Shown here in pieces: positions 18,416 to 26,672 of a stretch of DNA of 62,143 bases (positions within the stretch are counted from its first letter, which is position 1; the number at the start of each line of letters is the position of its first letter). Source of the stretch: Polaromonas sp. A23 (GTDB taxonomy: Bacteria > Pseudomonadota > Gammaproteobacteria > Burkholderiales > Burkholderiaceae_C); the NCBI RefSeq assembly GCF_002001015.1, contig NZ_MUNO01000013.1:1-62143 (forward strand), in the 5' to 3' direction. Position numbers and translations under genes: made by a program. The notes beneath the pieces are model-generated. The model searched no databases. It had not been told where the DNA came from and saw only the letters and a program-made list of their open reading frames with translations.

Positions 18416-19608
18416 TATTTCCCACTGCGAGCCTGAAGCAGCTGCTGCAGCATTTCATTGGCAGCGGTAATCACTTCCGATGCAGCCTGATAACCACGCT
18501 GCGCGACAATCAGCTGGCTGAACTGCCCGGCAAGGTCCACGTTTGAAGATTCGAGGCTCCCTCCGGTCGTTGTACCGAACAGTGAGTCGCCGGGATTTCC
18601 CAGAACTATGGGTTGATCGTTTGCATTTTTAAACAGATTTCCGCCGAGTGGCTGCAGTGCCGAAATCGAATTGAATGCCGCCAATGCTATGCGCGGCCCG
18701 TTGACAGTCTGACCGTTGGAATAGGCAAATTTGACAGTGCCTTTTGTATCAAAAGTTGCCTTCAACAACGCACCGGGCCCAAAGCCATTCTGCGAATTCA
18801 ATGCCAGACTCGATGCGCCCGAAGTAAGACCGGCCGTACCACTGAAATTCAGATTCAGTGTTGTGCTGGCTACCGAAATTGAAGGCTGATATGCAAAGGA
18901 GAATTGATCAAAACCTGCAATTGGCAAGCCCACACCGTTAAATCGTATTTCTTGCTGCGGCGTCAGCGGTACGCTGTTTTCCGCAACATCGACAAGCCAG
19001 CTTCCTGCGGTTACTCCCGTATTGTTTGTAAATGTCAGGGAAATCGTATGTGCTCCACCTGCGGAATCAAATACGCTGGCAGTGGTTGTATATGTTGGGG
19101 TCGTAAGGGTCGACAGGCCATTCTTGAACGTAACGGTCGTTGTTGCTTTTCCTGGGCTCGTCCGGAAAGTGTTAATGTCCAGTTCGTTCAATCCGCCACT
19201 GCCGTTCAAAAACAGCACAGAGTTATCCGTGCCCCTGGATTTCAGTATCCCCTGACTATTGAACTCAAACTGTCCATCACGCGTATAAACCTGCTCCCCG
19301 TTCTGGTTCAGCACAAAAAAACCATTGCCATTGATTGCAAGATCCAGATCGTTGCCGGTGGAATTGATCGTGCCCTGTGCCAGCAGAAGATGCTCGCCAC
19401 CCGACGTGACGCCGCTCCCCTTTGTATAGGGTGTCGTCGTGTTTCCACCATCTGAACCAGCTTCATAACGGTAATAGAGATCCGAGAAAAGAAGCTCTCG
19501 TCCCTTGTATCCGGGCGTATTCAGATTGGCGACGTTATTGCTGATGGTGTTCAGCCCTTTTTGAAAGGTCGACAAGCCGGTCAACGCGACATAAATTGAA
19601 TCAAGCAT
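18415..19608 (-). CDS. flgE: Flagellar hook protein FlgE
   Basis: A 397-aa axial protein. The N-terminal rod/hook signature is TGLSTFQKGLNTISNNVANL followed by NTPGYKG. The central region is Ser/Thr/Gly-rich beta structure, and the C-terminus has SSNVDLAGQFSQLIVAQRGY and ASEVITAANEMLQQLL. This is the standard FlgE/F/G layout with hook-size central domains. It is secreted through the type III gate, without signal peptide, and polymerises into the hook. It lies directly downstream of flgD, the hook cap, as usual. Its presence argues for a flagellar rather than injectisome-type extracellular part. Confidence 0.95.
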   Translation of the reverse strand: MLDSIYVALTGLSTFQKGLNTISNNVANLNTPGYKGRELLFSDLYYRYEAGSDGGNTTTPYTKGSGVTSGGEHLLLAQGTINSTGNDLDLAINGNGFFVLNQNGEQVYTRDGQFEFNSQGILKSRGTDNSVLFLNGSGGLNELDINTFRTSPGKATTTVTFKNGLSTLTTPTYTTTASVFDSAGGAHTISLTFTNNTGVTAGSWLVDVAENSVPLTPQQEIRFNGVGLPIAGFDQFSFAYQPSISVASTTLNLNFSGTAGLTSGASSLALNSQNGFGPGALLKATFDTKGTVKFAYSNGQTVNGPRIALAAFNSISALQPLGGNLFKNANDQPIVLGNPGDSLFGTTTGGSLESSNVDLAGQFSQLIVAQRGYQAASEVITAANEMLQQLLQARSGK

Positions 19609-19616
19609 TTTTTCTC

Positions 19617-20030
19617 CTAACGTACAACCGTGATCTGGCTCAGAGAGATTCCTGTCAGGACGGCTCCCGTGGAATCCGTTACTGTCAATGACGGCACGCC
19701 ATCGGGCAGACTTAATGTTGTCACCTGGCCAACCACGTTGCCCGTCGAAGTAGTCACCTCTACCGTTTTCCCAAGCAGTCCGATCGACTGCGTGGCGGAC
19801 TGGATACTCAGAAGCTGGCCTATCTTGTCATCGAGAGCCTTGGTCTGTGCCAGAGAGGAAAATTGCGCCAGTTGCGCGAGAAATGCCGTGTTGTCTACAG
19901 GTTTCAGCGGATCCTGAAACTTCAATTGCGTCAACAGCAGCTTGAGGAAATCTTCCTGGTTGATGCTGCTGGACTGCAGTGCCGTCGATGGCGCCTGTGA
20001 TGCCGAACTACCGAGCAATGCGACTGTCAT
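19617..20030 (-). CDS. flgD: Short hook cap protein FlgD
   Basis: A 137-aa FlgD with the conserved core QEDFLKLLLTQLKFQDPLKP and AQLAQFSSLAQTKALDD, which scaffolds hook polymerisation. It ends soon after a short beta region (VPSLTVTDSTGAVLTGISLS). It thus lacks most of the Tudor/Fn3-like C-terminal half found in ~220-aa proteobacterial FlgD, although short forms exist in other phyla. Its start overlaps the stop of the upstream gene at 20027. Export is via the flagellar gate. Confidence 0.9.
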   Translation of the reverse strand: MTVALLGSSASQAPSTALQSSSINQEDFLKLLLTQLKFQDPLKPVDNTAFLAQLAQFSSLAQTKALDDKIGQLLSIQSATQSIGLLGKTVEVTTSTGNVVGQVTTLSLPDGVPSLTVTDSTGAVLTGISLSQITVVR

Positions 20031-20731
20031 TTCAAGCCTCCATTTGTTAAATCATTAATTGGCGTAGTGGTTTGATAGACGGTTCCGCCTGAATACGAAA
20101 GTCTGCCGTTAAGATAAATCCGGATCGGATGCAATCCGCTGGATTCAAGCTCATTGCTCAGTTTCCTGGCAAGCTGATATCCCATACTTTTATTGATGCC
20201 CGCGTTACGGACCCAGACAACAAGGCCATCCTTGGTCAATTCGCAATGAATGTTCTTTTTTTTCCACAACGCTGGAAGCGCTTCCATGTTTTTCAGGATT
20301 GCGCGAAGCTTTTCTTCAGCTATCGACTCTGCAACCTTGGACTCGATCACGCCTGCAACATTATCTTTCTGTACGGCAGACGGAAAATCCGTTGACGCAT
20401 TGAAAATGCTGTTTCCAGCGCCTGTAGCGCCCTGCTCACTAGCCAGTTGAACCGTATCGTTGGAGCGCTCAATCGGCGATGTCTCTCCATATGGATCAGG
20501 ATGAACATGGACATCGCGCCGCATCAGTTTTTCTACGCCGCTTAAATCAACTGCAGTATTCACTTCCGAGGTACCAACAACCGGTGCGTGATGAATAACC
20601 TTGGTTTTAGCCAGCGCCTCTGCATTCATGCGTTCGAATTCCCGCTGCCACCGCTCGCTGGCAAGTCTTTCCTGACTTGGCATGCGCGCAACTTCACCCA
20701 AAAGTCCCCGAATTGCCTTACTAATTTCCAT
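20027..20731 (-). CDS. Unrecognised protein in the FliK (hook-length) position
   Basis: A 234-aa hydrophilic protein between fliJ and flgD, where fliK is normally found. The first ~135 residues are low in order-promoting motifs. The C-terminal ~90 residues form a compact domain with LVVWVRNAGINKSMGYQLAR, LSNELESSGLHPIRIYLNGR and LSYSGG. I do not see the classical FliK C-terminal signature, so the FliK assignment comes from order, disordered N-half and folded C-half only. It overlaps fliJ by 11 bp and flgD by 4 bp, so it is translationally coupled. If it is the ruler, it is short for the family, which could imply a short hook. Confidence 0.55.
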   Translation of the reverse strand: MEISKAIRGLLGEVARMPSQERLASERWQREFERMNAEALAKTKVIHHAPVVGTSEVNTAVDLSGVEKLMRRDVHVHPDPYGETSPIERSNDTVQLASEQGATGAGNSIFNASTDFPSAVQKDNVAGVIESKVAESIAEEKLRAILKNMEALPALWKKKNIHCELTKDGLVVWVRNAGINKSMGYQLARKLSNELESSGLHPIRIYLNGRLSYSGGTVYQTTTPINDLTNGGLK

Positions 20732-21197
20732 GTTTCATTCCGGCCTGGAAACGCACAAATTTATTCAGCCAGAGGTCATCCAGTATCTTTGCTTCCTGAC
20801 GTTGCCCCTCCCTGTGGAACCGCTCCAGCCCTCGCTCGTAATGCTTCTCAAGAATGCGCTCAGACTGCCGTTTTTCAACGACCTTTTCCGTGACCTCCGT
20901 AATTGCATCGGACAGACGCTGAATTTCATCAAGTAGGCGTTCCTTGTTATCACGCTGCTCAACCAGATAGCTGGTTACCGCCTCTCGCGTTTCGATCCAG
21001 AACATGGGTTGCTCTTCAAGCAAGCTGATTAGCCAGCCTTCAAGCTCAAGAATCAACGCTTCAAGTTGCCTCTGTTCATCAATTTGTTGCTTGTGCTGCC
21101 CTTTCAAGCCGGTCAGCTCATTTGACAATTCATCGCGCCGCCAAGTCTCCAGGCGCCGCAGTGCGGCAAGTCCATACTTAAAAGCGGGTACAGTCAT
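20721..21197 (-). CDS. fliJ: FliJ-like coiled-coil export protein
   Basis: A 158-aa, highly charged, nearly all-helical protein with long heptad stretches (LRRLETWRRDELSNELTGLK, IQRLSDAITEVTEKVVEKRQ, ERGLERFHREGQRQEAK). FliJ/SctO proteins are helical hairpins of this size that sit in the ATPase ring and connect it to FlhA. Sequence conservation is low in the family, so the call rests on composition, length and the fliH-fliI-fliJ order. It begins 11 bp after fliI. Confidence 0.82.
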   Translation of the reverse strand: MTVPAFKYGLAALRRLETWRRDELSNELTGLKGQHKQQIDEQRQLEALILELEGWLISLLEEQPMFWIETREAVTSYLVEQRDNKERLLDEIQRLSDAITEVTEKVVEKRQSERILEKHYERGLERFHREGQRQEAKILDDLWLNKFVRFQAGMKHGN

Positions 21198-21208
21198 TTT
21201 CTAAATCC

Positions 21209-22540
21209 CTAAGCTAATATGCTGCTCAGATTTGCGATGACCTGCTGGCGGGATACTGCTACGTCTCGTCCCTGACACAGCAATTCCTGTATTTTTGGGA
21301 AGAACTGAATCGCCCTGTCAATTTCGACGTTCGTTCCGGCTTTATACGCGCCAAGTTCAACCATATCCCTATTTCTCTGATACGTACCAAGCAGGCTAAG
21401 CGCGCGCTGAACTAGTTGATATTCTTCACCGCTAATAATGACTGGCATTAGTCGGCTAATACTGGCAAGCAAATCTATCGCCGGATATTGGCCGTGATTG
21501 GCTTGTTCACGGGAAAGAACAATATGTCCGTCAAGAATCGATCGCAGAGTATCAACCATGATGTCATGCGGGTCGTCGCCCTCCATCAATACTGTATATA
21601 AGGCAGTAATCGAACCGCCGGAAATTGAAGTGCCGCATCGCTCAAGCAACGCCGGCAACAAGCTGAAAACAGAGGGCGTGTAACCCCGCGCGGTTGGCGG
21701 CTCCCCAATGGCCAGACCAATCTCACGTTGCGCCATGGCAAAACGCGTCACTGAATCCATGATCAACAGAACATTCTTACCGCGATCACGGAAGTATTCA
21801 GCGATTGCGGTAGCAGCAAAGGCAGCTCTTGTTCGAGTCAAGGCCGGCTGATCCGACGTTGCCACAACGACTACAGATCGCTGCAACCCGCGTTCCCCGA
21901 GATTCTTCTCGATGAACTCCGGCACCTCTCTTCCACGCTCGCCCACCAGGGCAATAACTGCAAGATCACAATCAACATTACGAGCAATCATGCCGAGCAA
22001 GGTGCTCTTGCCAACCCCGCTTCCGGAAAAAATACCTATTCTTTGCCCTTTGCCGATCGTCAAAAAACCGTCAACCGCCTTGACACCGGTATGTACAACA
22101 TCCTTGATGGGCAATCTTGACAGCGGGTTGATGGGATGCGGTCGAATCGGATAGTTTTTCTCCGAAGCAATAGGCCCTTTTGAGTCCATCGGCTTGCCGA
22201 ACGCATCTATTACACGCCCCAGCAGCCCATCCCCCACGCAAATTCCGGGCGATTGTCCCCTGGCAACAACTTCACTGCCCCCACCTACGCCTCGAAGATC
22301 GCTATATGGCATGAGCAGCACTTTGCCTGCTCTCAGGCCAACGACTTCCGCCTGTACTGGAAGATCGGTGAATTGAGGCTGAATTTCACAAATCTCGCCG
22401 ATGTGCGCAAGCGGGCCCACGGATTCAATAATCAACCCATGGCAATCGCTCACCCGCCCTGATCGAGTTACGAGGTCTGTATCTCGAACAATATCGGTAT
22501 ATCGACCAAGATTTTCCATGCGCATCATGTGCACTCTCAA
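21209..22540 (-). CDS. fliI: Flagellar export ATPase FliI
   Basis: A 443-aa F1-beta-like ATPase. The Walker A loop is GIFSGSGVGKSTLL. Family motifs ALVGERGREVPEFIEKNLG, VLLIMDSVTRFAMAQREIGL and GEPPTARGYTPSVFSLLPAL are intact, and the end has SRQQVIANLSSIL. It energises unfolding and delivery of export substrates together with FliH and FliJ. Length matches the family. Its start overlaps the fliH stop by 4 bp. All catalytic residues I can check are present, so active export is expected. Confidence 0.97.
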   Translation of the reverse strand: MRVHMMRMENLGRYTDIVRDTDLVTRSGRVSDCHGLIIESVGPLAHIGEICEIQPQFTDLPVQAEVVGLRAGKVLLMPYSDLRGVGGGSEVVARGQSPGICVGDGLLGRVIDAFGKPMDSKGPIASEKNYPIRPHPINPLSRLPIKDVVHTGVKAVDGFLTIGKGQRIGIFSGSGVGKSTLLGMIARNVDCDLAVIALVGERGREVPEFIEKNLGERGLQRSVVVVATSDQPALTRTRAAFAATAIAEYFRDRGKNVLLIMDSVTRFAMAQREIGLAIGEPPTARGYTPSVFSLLPALLERCGTSISGGSITALYTVLMEGDDPHDIMVDTLRSILDGHIVLSREQANHGQYPAIDLLASISRLMPVIISGEEYQLVQRALSLLGTYQRNRDMVELGAYKAGTNVEIDRAIQFFPKIQELLCQGRDVAVSRQQVIANLSSILA

Positions 22541-23481
22541 ATACTGCTTGCACGCGCTGCAAGCAGCGTAGCTTTCAGATTTTCCAACTGGCTCTCAAGA
22601 CGCCCGTCCAGAGTCCCTGCGTCCCCTTCCAATATGCAGCCGCCGATCTCGATCGAATCATCTGGCTGGAATTCGATTCTTTTGCAATCTCCGCCCAATG
22701 CGCCGGACGCCACAAGATCAAGGATTTTCTTGCAATCTTCCGAACGCAAGCGGATTCTGGTTACTCGCATTCCTCTTGTTCGTTCAATCAGCTGGGACAC
22801 GACACCCTTGATGGCATCGCCATCAATAATTGCGTTTCCAAGCAGCTTGCATACAGCCATATAGGTCATTTCGATCAGGCTATCTTCTGCAACTTCAATG
22901 GCCTGTTGCTCAAGTCCAGAAAGTTGTTCCGCGATACTCCGCAGCTGTTGAATTTCCATTTCTATCTGCTCTTGCGCAGCGTCCATCCCTTCCGCAAGAC
23001 CTTGCTCAAATCCGGTTTTTCTCGCCTCGCTCTGAATCTCTTCAGATTCCGACTCAATCTGCGCACGGACATCCGCGAGCATTTCTTCTGAGGCGATCAA
23101 TCGCTGCTGCAGTTCCTCAATCTCCGCGACATGCCGTAGCGACTCTTCTTCGTATTCATTTGGGGCACTATCTTCAGGTTCTTCAGGATGGCCATATGCC
23201 TCCCCTACCCCCTCACCCGTTCCTTCCATAGGATCTACAGCTGGAGCGTGTTCTAACTCTTCAAAACCTCCGTCGGCTTTCTCTTCGCCAAGGCGAAATT
23301 CTTCACTGCGCGCTTCGACAGCAATAACTTCATCGTCGCCCCCGTCAAAACTGCGCATTTCCGCTGCGCGGTCTTTCATTGATACCGGGCGCATCTTTCT
23401 GCCACCGGGACCAAAAGGCAACGGAACACCCAGCGTAACGGCGTCAGTACTTATGTGCGTAGCACGAATGATCGAAGCCAT
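22537..23481 (-). CDS. fliH: Export ATPase regulator FliH
   Basis: A soluble protein of about 314 aa in the FliH/SctL family. An acidic, disordered N-terminal third is followed by a coiled coil (LQQRLIASEEMLADVRAQIE) and Ala/Gln-rich helices, then a C-terminal domain with VCKLLGNAIIDGDAIKGVVS, VTRIRLRSEDCKKIL and IEIGGCILEGDAGTLDGRLE. The last element is the usual end of FliH. I chose the ATG at 23481 (MASIIRATHIS) because GGAGGAG precedes it at good spacing. An upstream in-frame ATG at 23523 has no such site. The 5' end overlaps the fliG-like gene by 31 bp. Confidence 0.9.
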   Translation of the reverse strand: MASIIRATHISTDAVTLGVPLPFGPGGRKMRPVSMKDRAAEMRSFDGGDDEVIAVEARSEEFRLGEEKADGGFEELEHAPAVDPMEGTGEGVGEAYGHPEEPEDSAPNEYEEESLRHVAEIEELQQRLIASEEMLADVRAQIESESEEIQSEARKTGFEQGLAEGMDAAQEQIEMEIQQLRSIAEQLSGLEQQAIEVAEDSLIEMTYMAVCKLLGNAIIDGDAIKGVVSQLIERTRGMRVTRIRLRSEDCKKILDLVASGALGGDCKRIEFQPDDSIEIGGCILEGDAGTLDGRLESQLENLKATLLAARASSI

Positions 23482-24038
23482 TGCCCAACTCCTCCGTTTC
23501 TTGCCCCGGAATTCAGTTTCCATCCCAAATCGGAATGCGAAGCAAGCGGTTCAATTTGTTGAAGTGTAAGATCCAGCTGCTGTATAAGCCGTTCCCCCAG
23601 TTTTTGGGGGAGCCGAGTAACTTCCTTGTATAGTTTTTCGATCCGTTTTCGCCGATAGGGCGGTAGTGCATTCGTGAAGTGAATGGTCCAGGACCATTCA
23701 CGATGCGTCAGTATCTGGCTGATAACCCAGTCTGTTTCGCCCGAAGCCCAGTGAATTATTGTCCGCGGTAAACAACTGTCGACGCGATCGACGGCCCGCC
23801 TGTAGTTTTTCAGCCCCTCATTCCACTTATCCGGATCAGAAACTGAAAGCTGTTGCACAACAGCGTCTGCACTGATGTCCCGGAATTCGGTCATGTCAAA
23901 ACCCAATTCATTAAGTTCAATCAGCAATGGCGTCATTCTCCCGCGTATGTCCAGCGGCAAGCGACTGAGTATCCAGCGTTGATCCGCATCGGAGAGCCCG
24001 TGCAGCAGCAGCGCCGCTTTTTTAATTGCGCCGCTCAT
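23451..24038 (-). CDS. Truncated FliG-like protein without torque domain
   Basis: A 195-aa protein in the fliG position, coupled to fliF by an ATGA overlap. The N-terminus KKAALLLHGLSDADQRWILS resembles the FliG N-terminal domain, which binds FliF. The stretch GETDWVISQILTHREWSWTI, then ALPPYRRKRIEKL, is reminiscent of the FliG middle domain, with GETD where EHPQ is expected. FliG is normally ~330 aa, and here nothing remains for the C-terminal domain that carries the charged residues meeting the stator. The reading frame is clean and tightly packed, so this looks like an evolved form rather than a broken gene. A purely structural role linking MS ring to C-ring is inferred. Confidence 0.65.
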   Translation of the reverse strand: MSGAIKKAALLLHGLSDADQRWILSRLPLDIRGRMTPLLIELNELGFDMTEFRDISADAVVQQLSVSDPDKWNEGLKNYRRAVDRVDSCLPRTIIHWASGETDWVISQILTHREWSWTIHFTNALPPYRRKRIEKLYKEVTRLPQKLGERLIQQLDLTLQQIEPLASHSDLGWKLNSGARNGGVGQWLRSFVLRT

Positions 24039-25513
24039 CTTGAGTCCACCGTCCGTATTTCAGAAAGTTCACTGTCGGCCCATTCCATGATTTTTTGCAA
24101 GGCGCGCTCGCGTTCTGTCGGCGATAGCGATCCTTTCTTTTTCGATTTGCGCAATCTGCTTGTCGCAATTACTCCACCAGCTATGAGGAGACACACCATA
24201 AAAAGCGCCAGAAGCCATATGACGGTATACCCAGCATCCGGATGCATGACTTTTTTCGGAACATTTTTGTCCACCATCGGCGCATTGTCTGTTCGCTCGA
24301 CGGCCACGCTCGGAGCAGACATGATTTGATCAACCGAATGCACCGCAATTGCATCGCCTCTCGATGAATTCAATCCAACAGCCATTTCAACAACTTCCTT
24401 GATCTGCACGACCTGACCTTTGCTGACGCCGCCCGGTAACAGCAAGCCAACGCTGATTCGCTTTACGTTTCCCGGATCGCCAACGATTTGTTCGACACGC
24501 CGACTGTTTTGATACTCAACATCCACCATGCTGGACGAAGGAGAGCTTCTGTCTGGTATCGGCCGGTCGGTCGAATGGTTTTTTGGATCTGTGACATTCC
24601 CAAGCCGAAGCGACGAACCCTGCTGTGATTGCTGTGATTGCTGTGATTGTTTTCGCCTCAGGATCACTCCACCGCCCTCCGGAAAAACGTCTTCCGTCGT
24701 GATCTTGATCTGGTCATAATTCAATGTGACATCTATACTGACCAAGGCCTTTCCCGGACCCAATGCCTTGTCCAGCAACCCCACCACCTTTCTGGTGAGA
24801 TAGGATTCGATTTCCTTTTTAACTTCTAGCTTGCCGCTGGTTGATGCCGCTGCACTATCCGTACCATTGAGAGGTGTCAACGCGACACCACGCTGATCCA
24901 GAATAGTGACTGCGCCGGAATCCATCTCTGGAACAGCTGCCGCAACTAGCCGCTGTATTCCAGCAATCTGCTCGGCAGACAACTGCGCATCCCCCTTCAT
25001 CAGCAGGCTGACAGATGCCTTTGCCTTGCTGCCCTGACGGCGTAGCAAACCGGACTCCGGCAAGACCAGATGAATGCGTGCGGACTTGATCTCGTCCATT
25101 GCCGAGATGGTGCGCGACAATTCACCTTGCAGTGCACGCTGAAAATTGACCTTCTGCGCAAACTCGGTGGTCCCATAATCGGTATTGTTGAATAGCTCGA
25201 ATCCGACATTTCCTTTCAGGGTCATCCCCTTCCCCATCAGTTTCAGACGGGTTTTATGTACAACGTCCTTGTCTACAAGGATAGTTGTCGCATCGTTTGC
25301 CAGACGATAGGGGATTTTCTGTTTGTCGAGTTCCGCGACCATCTGCGCGGCATCTTGTGGCTCCATGTTGGAGAACAGAACCTGATAATCGTCCCTGATT
25401 GCCCAATAGGTCAGGCTGCAGAAAAGCAGGAAAATCGCCACCACCCCGCCTAGCAGGAAAGTTTTAGATCGCGTTGTGCTGGATTCCCAGCGAAGCTTAA
25501 GCTGTTGAAACAC
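24035..25513 (-). CDS. fliF: MS-ring protein FliF
   Basis: A 492-aa inner-membrane ring protein. The first membrane helix is at residues ~18-40 (FLLGGVVAIFLLFCSLTYWA). The YscJ/FliF domain follows with YQVLFSNMEPQDAAQMVAEL, GNVGFELFNNTDYGTTEFAQ, YQRAL-like FQRALQGELSRTISAMDEI and ARIHLVLPE. A Gln/Ser repeat lies near residue 300, and the second membrane helix at ~430-450 (YTVIWLLALFMVCLLIAGGV). The C-tail RALQKIMEWADSELSEI is the FliG-binding type. It is shorter than the usual ~550 aa. The gene starts 8 bp after fliE and overlaps the fliG-like gene. Confidence 0.95.
   Translation of the reverse strand: MFQQLKLRWESSTTRSKTFLLGGVVAIFLLFCSLTYWAIRDDYQVLFSNMEPQDAAQMVAELDKQKIPYRLANDATTILVDKDVVHKTRLKLMGKGMTLKGNVGFELFNNTDYGTTEFAQKVNFQRALQGELSRTISAMDEIKSARIHLVLPESGLLRRQGSKAKASVSLLMKGDAQLSAEQIAGIQRLVAAAVPEMDSGAVTILDQRGVALTPLNGTDSAAASTSGKLEVKKEIESYLTRKVVGLLDKALGPGKALVSIDVTLNYDQIKITTEDVFPEGGGVILRRKQSQQSQQSQQGSSLRLGNVTDPKNHSTDRPIPDRSSPSSSMVDVEYQNSRRVEQIVGDPGNVKRISVGLLLPGGVSKGQVVQIKEVVEMAVGLNSSRGDAIAVHSVDQIMSAPSVAVERTDNAPMVDKNVPKKVMHPDAGYTVIWLLALFMVCLLIAGGVIATSRLRKSKKKGSLSPTERERALQKIMEWADSELSEIRTVDSR
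24623..24649. repeat. Three perfect 9-bp tandem repeats in fliF
   Basis: The unit CTGTGATTG occurs three times in a row and encodes Ser-Gln-Gln repeats on the minus strand, in the periplasmic loop of FliF. The unit length keeps frame, so copy-number changes would only lengthen the loop. Confidence 0.9.
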
Positions 25514-25521
25514 GATATTTC

Positions 25522-25809
25522 TTATATCTGCATTTTGAGAATGTCTTGATAGGCTTCAAGAAGGCGGTTTCTCACCTGAGTTACAAGCTGAAATGTCAGT
25601 TGAGCTTCTTCCAGTGAAAGCATCACCTCATGTACGGGAATCGGATCGCCTGCTGCCAATTGTTTCAGCTGACTGTCTGCCGTACCAAGCGCCTGATTTG
25701 CCCGAGCAATCTCATTGCTGAACCATGTTGAGAAATCACTCTGTGTCGGTTGCTGCACAGCAAGCGAGGCATTCGGGCTTTGAATCGCACTTACAATATC
25801 AATCATCAT
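25522..25809 (-). CDS. fliE: MS ring-rod junction protein FliE
   Basis: A 95-aa helical protein with the family pattern: SDFSTWFSNEIARANQALGT, then DSQLKQLAAGDPIPVHEVML, and SLEEAQLTFQLVTQVRNRLL with the C-terminal YQDILKMQI. Length is typical. FliE is the first axial substrate exported and links the MS ring to the rod. It overlaps flgC by 4 bp and lies just upstream of fliF, the common order. Confidence 0.95.
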   Translation of the reverse strand: MMIDIVSAIQSPNASLAVQQPTQSDFSTWFSNEIARANQALGTADSQLKQLAAGDPIPVHEVMLSLEEAQLTFQLVTQVRNRLLEAYQDILKMQI

Positions 25810-26255
25810 TTGCCTCCAATTTCGAGTGCCTTCAGGGTCATGCTCTTGGCTGCATTCATCGCAACGACATTAGCCTCGTAAGCGCGCAATGAATTCATGA
25901 GTGTCACCATTTCCGTCGCGGGGTTTACACCAGGCAGTTCGACGAATCCTTTTTCATCTGCAGCGGGATGTCCCGGATCAAGCACACGACGCGGAGCCAA
26001 ATTTTGCTCAACCACGTCTTCTACGTGAGGACCTGCAAGCCCCGCATTTGCATTTTTCCATGCGGTGTAGACCTGATTGAAACCTCCAATATTTCCAGAC
26101 CCGGCGCTCGTGATAACTCGCTGAGCGCGATAAACGCGGCCGTCCGCGCCCATCGTCGAATTGGCGTTCGCGAGGTTCAGGGCCGAAATGTTAAAGCGCG
26201 TCTGTTCAACCTGCATGCCTGCTGCACTAATTGCAAAAGCTGTTCGATAATCCAT
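25806..26255 (-). CDS. flgC: Proximal rod protein FlgC
   Basis: A 149-aa axial protein. N-terminal FAISAAGMQVEQTRFNISAL and NLANANS match the rod signature, and C-terminal VNPATEMVTLMNSLRAYEAN and AMNAAKSMTLKALEIG complete it. Slightly longer than the typical ~135 aa through a Gly/Asn-rich middle. Exported by the type III gate without signal peptide. It follows flgB with a 1-bp gap. Confidence 0.95.
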   Translation of the reverse strand: MDYRTAFAISAAGMQVEQTRFNISALNLANANSTMGADGRVYRAQRVITSAGSGNIGGFNQVYTAWKNANAGLAGPHVEDVVEQNLAPRRVLDPGHPAADEKGFVELPGVNPATEMVTLMNSLRAYEANVVAMNAAKSMTLKALEIGGK

Positions 26256-26256
26256 T

Positions 26257-26625
26257 TTACTTTCCCTCCGAGATAGCGATTTGCAGTACGGAGGCTGCGC
26301 GAGACATGGCCTTCACGAGCACCTGATACTGAATTGTGTTTGCATTCAACTTCACAATTTCGGTACTCAATGCCACTTGGGGCGATATGCTTGCAGTCGA
26401 TAAATCCGGTTCGACTACCGGCGTCACCGCGTTTCGGCTCAACGACCAGTCAGCGCGGGCAATATCAGCCCTATCGAGATACTCCTCAAAACCAACCTTG
26501 AGTGGCGTGTAGCCCTCAGTATTGATATTTGCAATATTGGCAGCGATCGTTTCATGGCGCATCGTTGCTGCATCCAGTGCTACCCTTGCCAGTGCGAATC
26601 CGCTTCCAAATAAACTGTCGGCCAT
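26257..26625 (-). CDS. flgB: Proximal rod protein FlgB
   Basis: A 122-aa rod protein. The start ATG at 26625 (MADSLFGSGFALARVALDAA) is chosen because AAGGAG lies 8 bp upstream. Upstream in-frame codons lack this. Family features are MRHETIAANIANINTEGYTP near the N-terminus and VKLNANTIQYQVLVKAMSRA at the C-terminus. It follows flgI with a short gap, an order (flgI then flgB) that differs from the enteric flgBCDEFGHI arrangement. Confidence 0.93.
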   Translation of the reverse strand: MADSLFGSGFALARVALDAATMRHETIAANIANINTEGYTPLKVGFEEYLDRADIARADWSLSRNAVTPVVEPDLSTASISPQVALSTEIVKLNANTIQYQVLVKAMSRAASVLQIAISEGK

Positions 26626-26672
26626 ATCTATTCTCCTTTTGTACCTACGCATTCACAGGTACCGCAATCAAT

